From Hippopus hippopus (Eukaryota > Mollusca > Bivalvia > Cardiida > Cardiidae): a stretch of 64,000 nucleotides of DNA. The stretch covers positions 23,358,122-23,422,121 of the forward strand of contig OX328101.1 in assembly GCA_946811185.2 (NCBI GenBank), read 5' to 3'. The DNA itself is not shown here. Below are more model-generated notes on this DNA. The model was not told where the DNA came from. It searched no databases and saw only the letters and a program-made list of their open reading frames with translations. How positions within the stretch are numbered: the stretch's first letter is position 1.

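Overview
This is animal nuclear DNA: AT-rich, intron-dense and packed with short transposable elements. It carries the 5' half of one large gene on the + strand. I identify the gene as an axonemal dynein heavy chain of the DNAH5/DNAH8 (outer-arm) class. The repeats, especially the palindromic 'CAGCCTGC…GCAGGCTG' elements, remind me of heterodont bivalve genomes, dreissenid-like. That assignment is from memory and is not tested.

Layout. 1-3104 is upstream DNA with a truncated Tc1-like relic, a palindromic repeat and a possible RFX X-box about 130 bp before the start codon. From 3105 (ATG after an in-frame stop) to 63571 I could chain 37 core exons. Every junction is GT-AG, the reading frame is kept through all 36 junctions, and the product is about 2,208 residues. 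Exons 1-26 encode the tail (DHC_N1 and following stem). Exons 27-36 encode the linker (DHC_N2). Exon 37 ends just before AAA1, so all six AAA modules, the stalk and the C-terminus lie beyond the window.

The gene's most unusual property is a set of at least ten extra candidate exons (24-117 nt). All are multiples of three and phase-matched to their neighbours, so each could be included or skipped without breaking the frame. They cluster at a few places where the protein already departs from my memory of human DNAH5, notably a loop of the linker (53162-59740) and a stem site with two microexons (43730 and 47146).

The introns are full of repeats. Family A is a ~229-bp TTAA-flanked, piggyBac-like MITE with a near-perfect central hairpin, with dozens of copies. 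Family B is a ~250-bp palindromic element starting GAGCCATGCTC, nine copies. Family C is a related ~260-bp palindromic element, two copies. Family D is a 175-210-bp TTAA-bounded element with a GATCAAGATCAGACTGCAC hairpin. There are also tRNA-derived SINEs, an apparently intact mariner (36413-37751) lying antisense in an intron, a retroposon with a 25-bp target duplication, a long inverted repeat and a minisatellite. Nested insertions show directly that family A targets TTAA.
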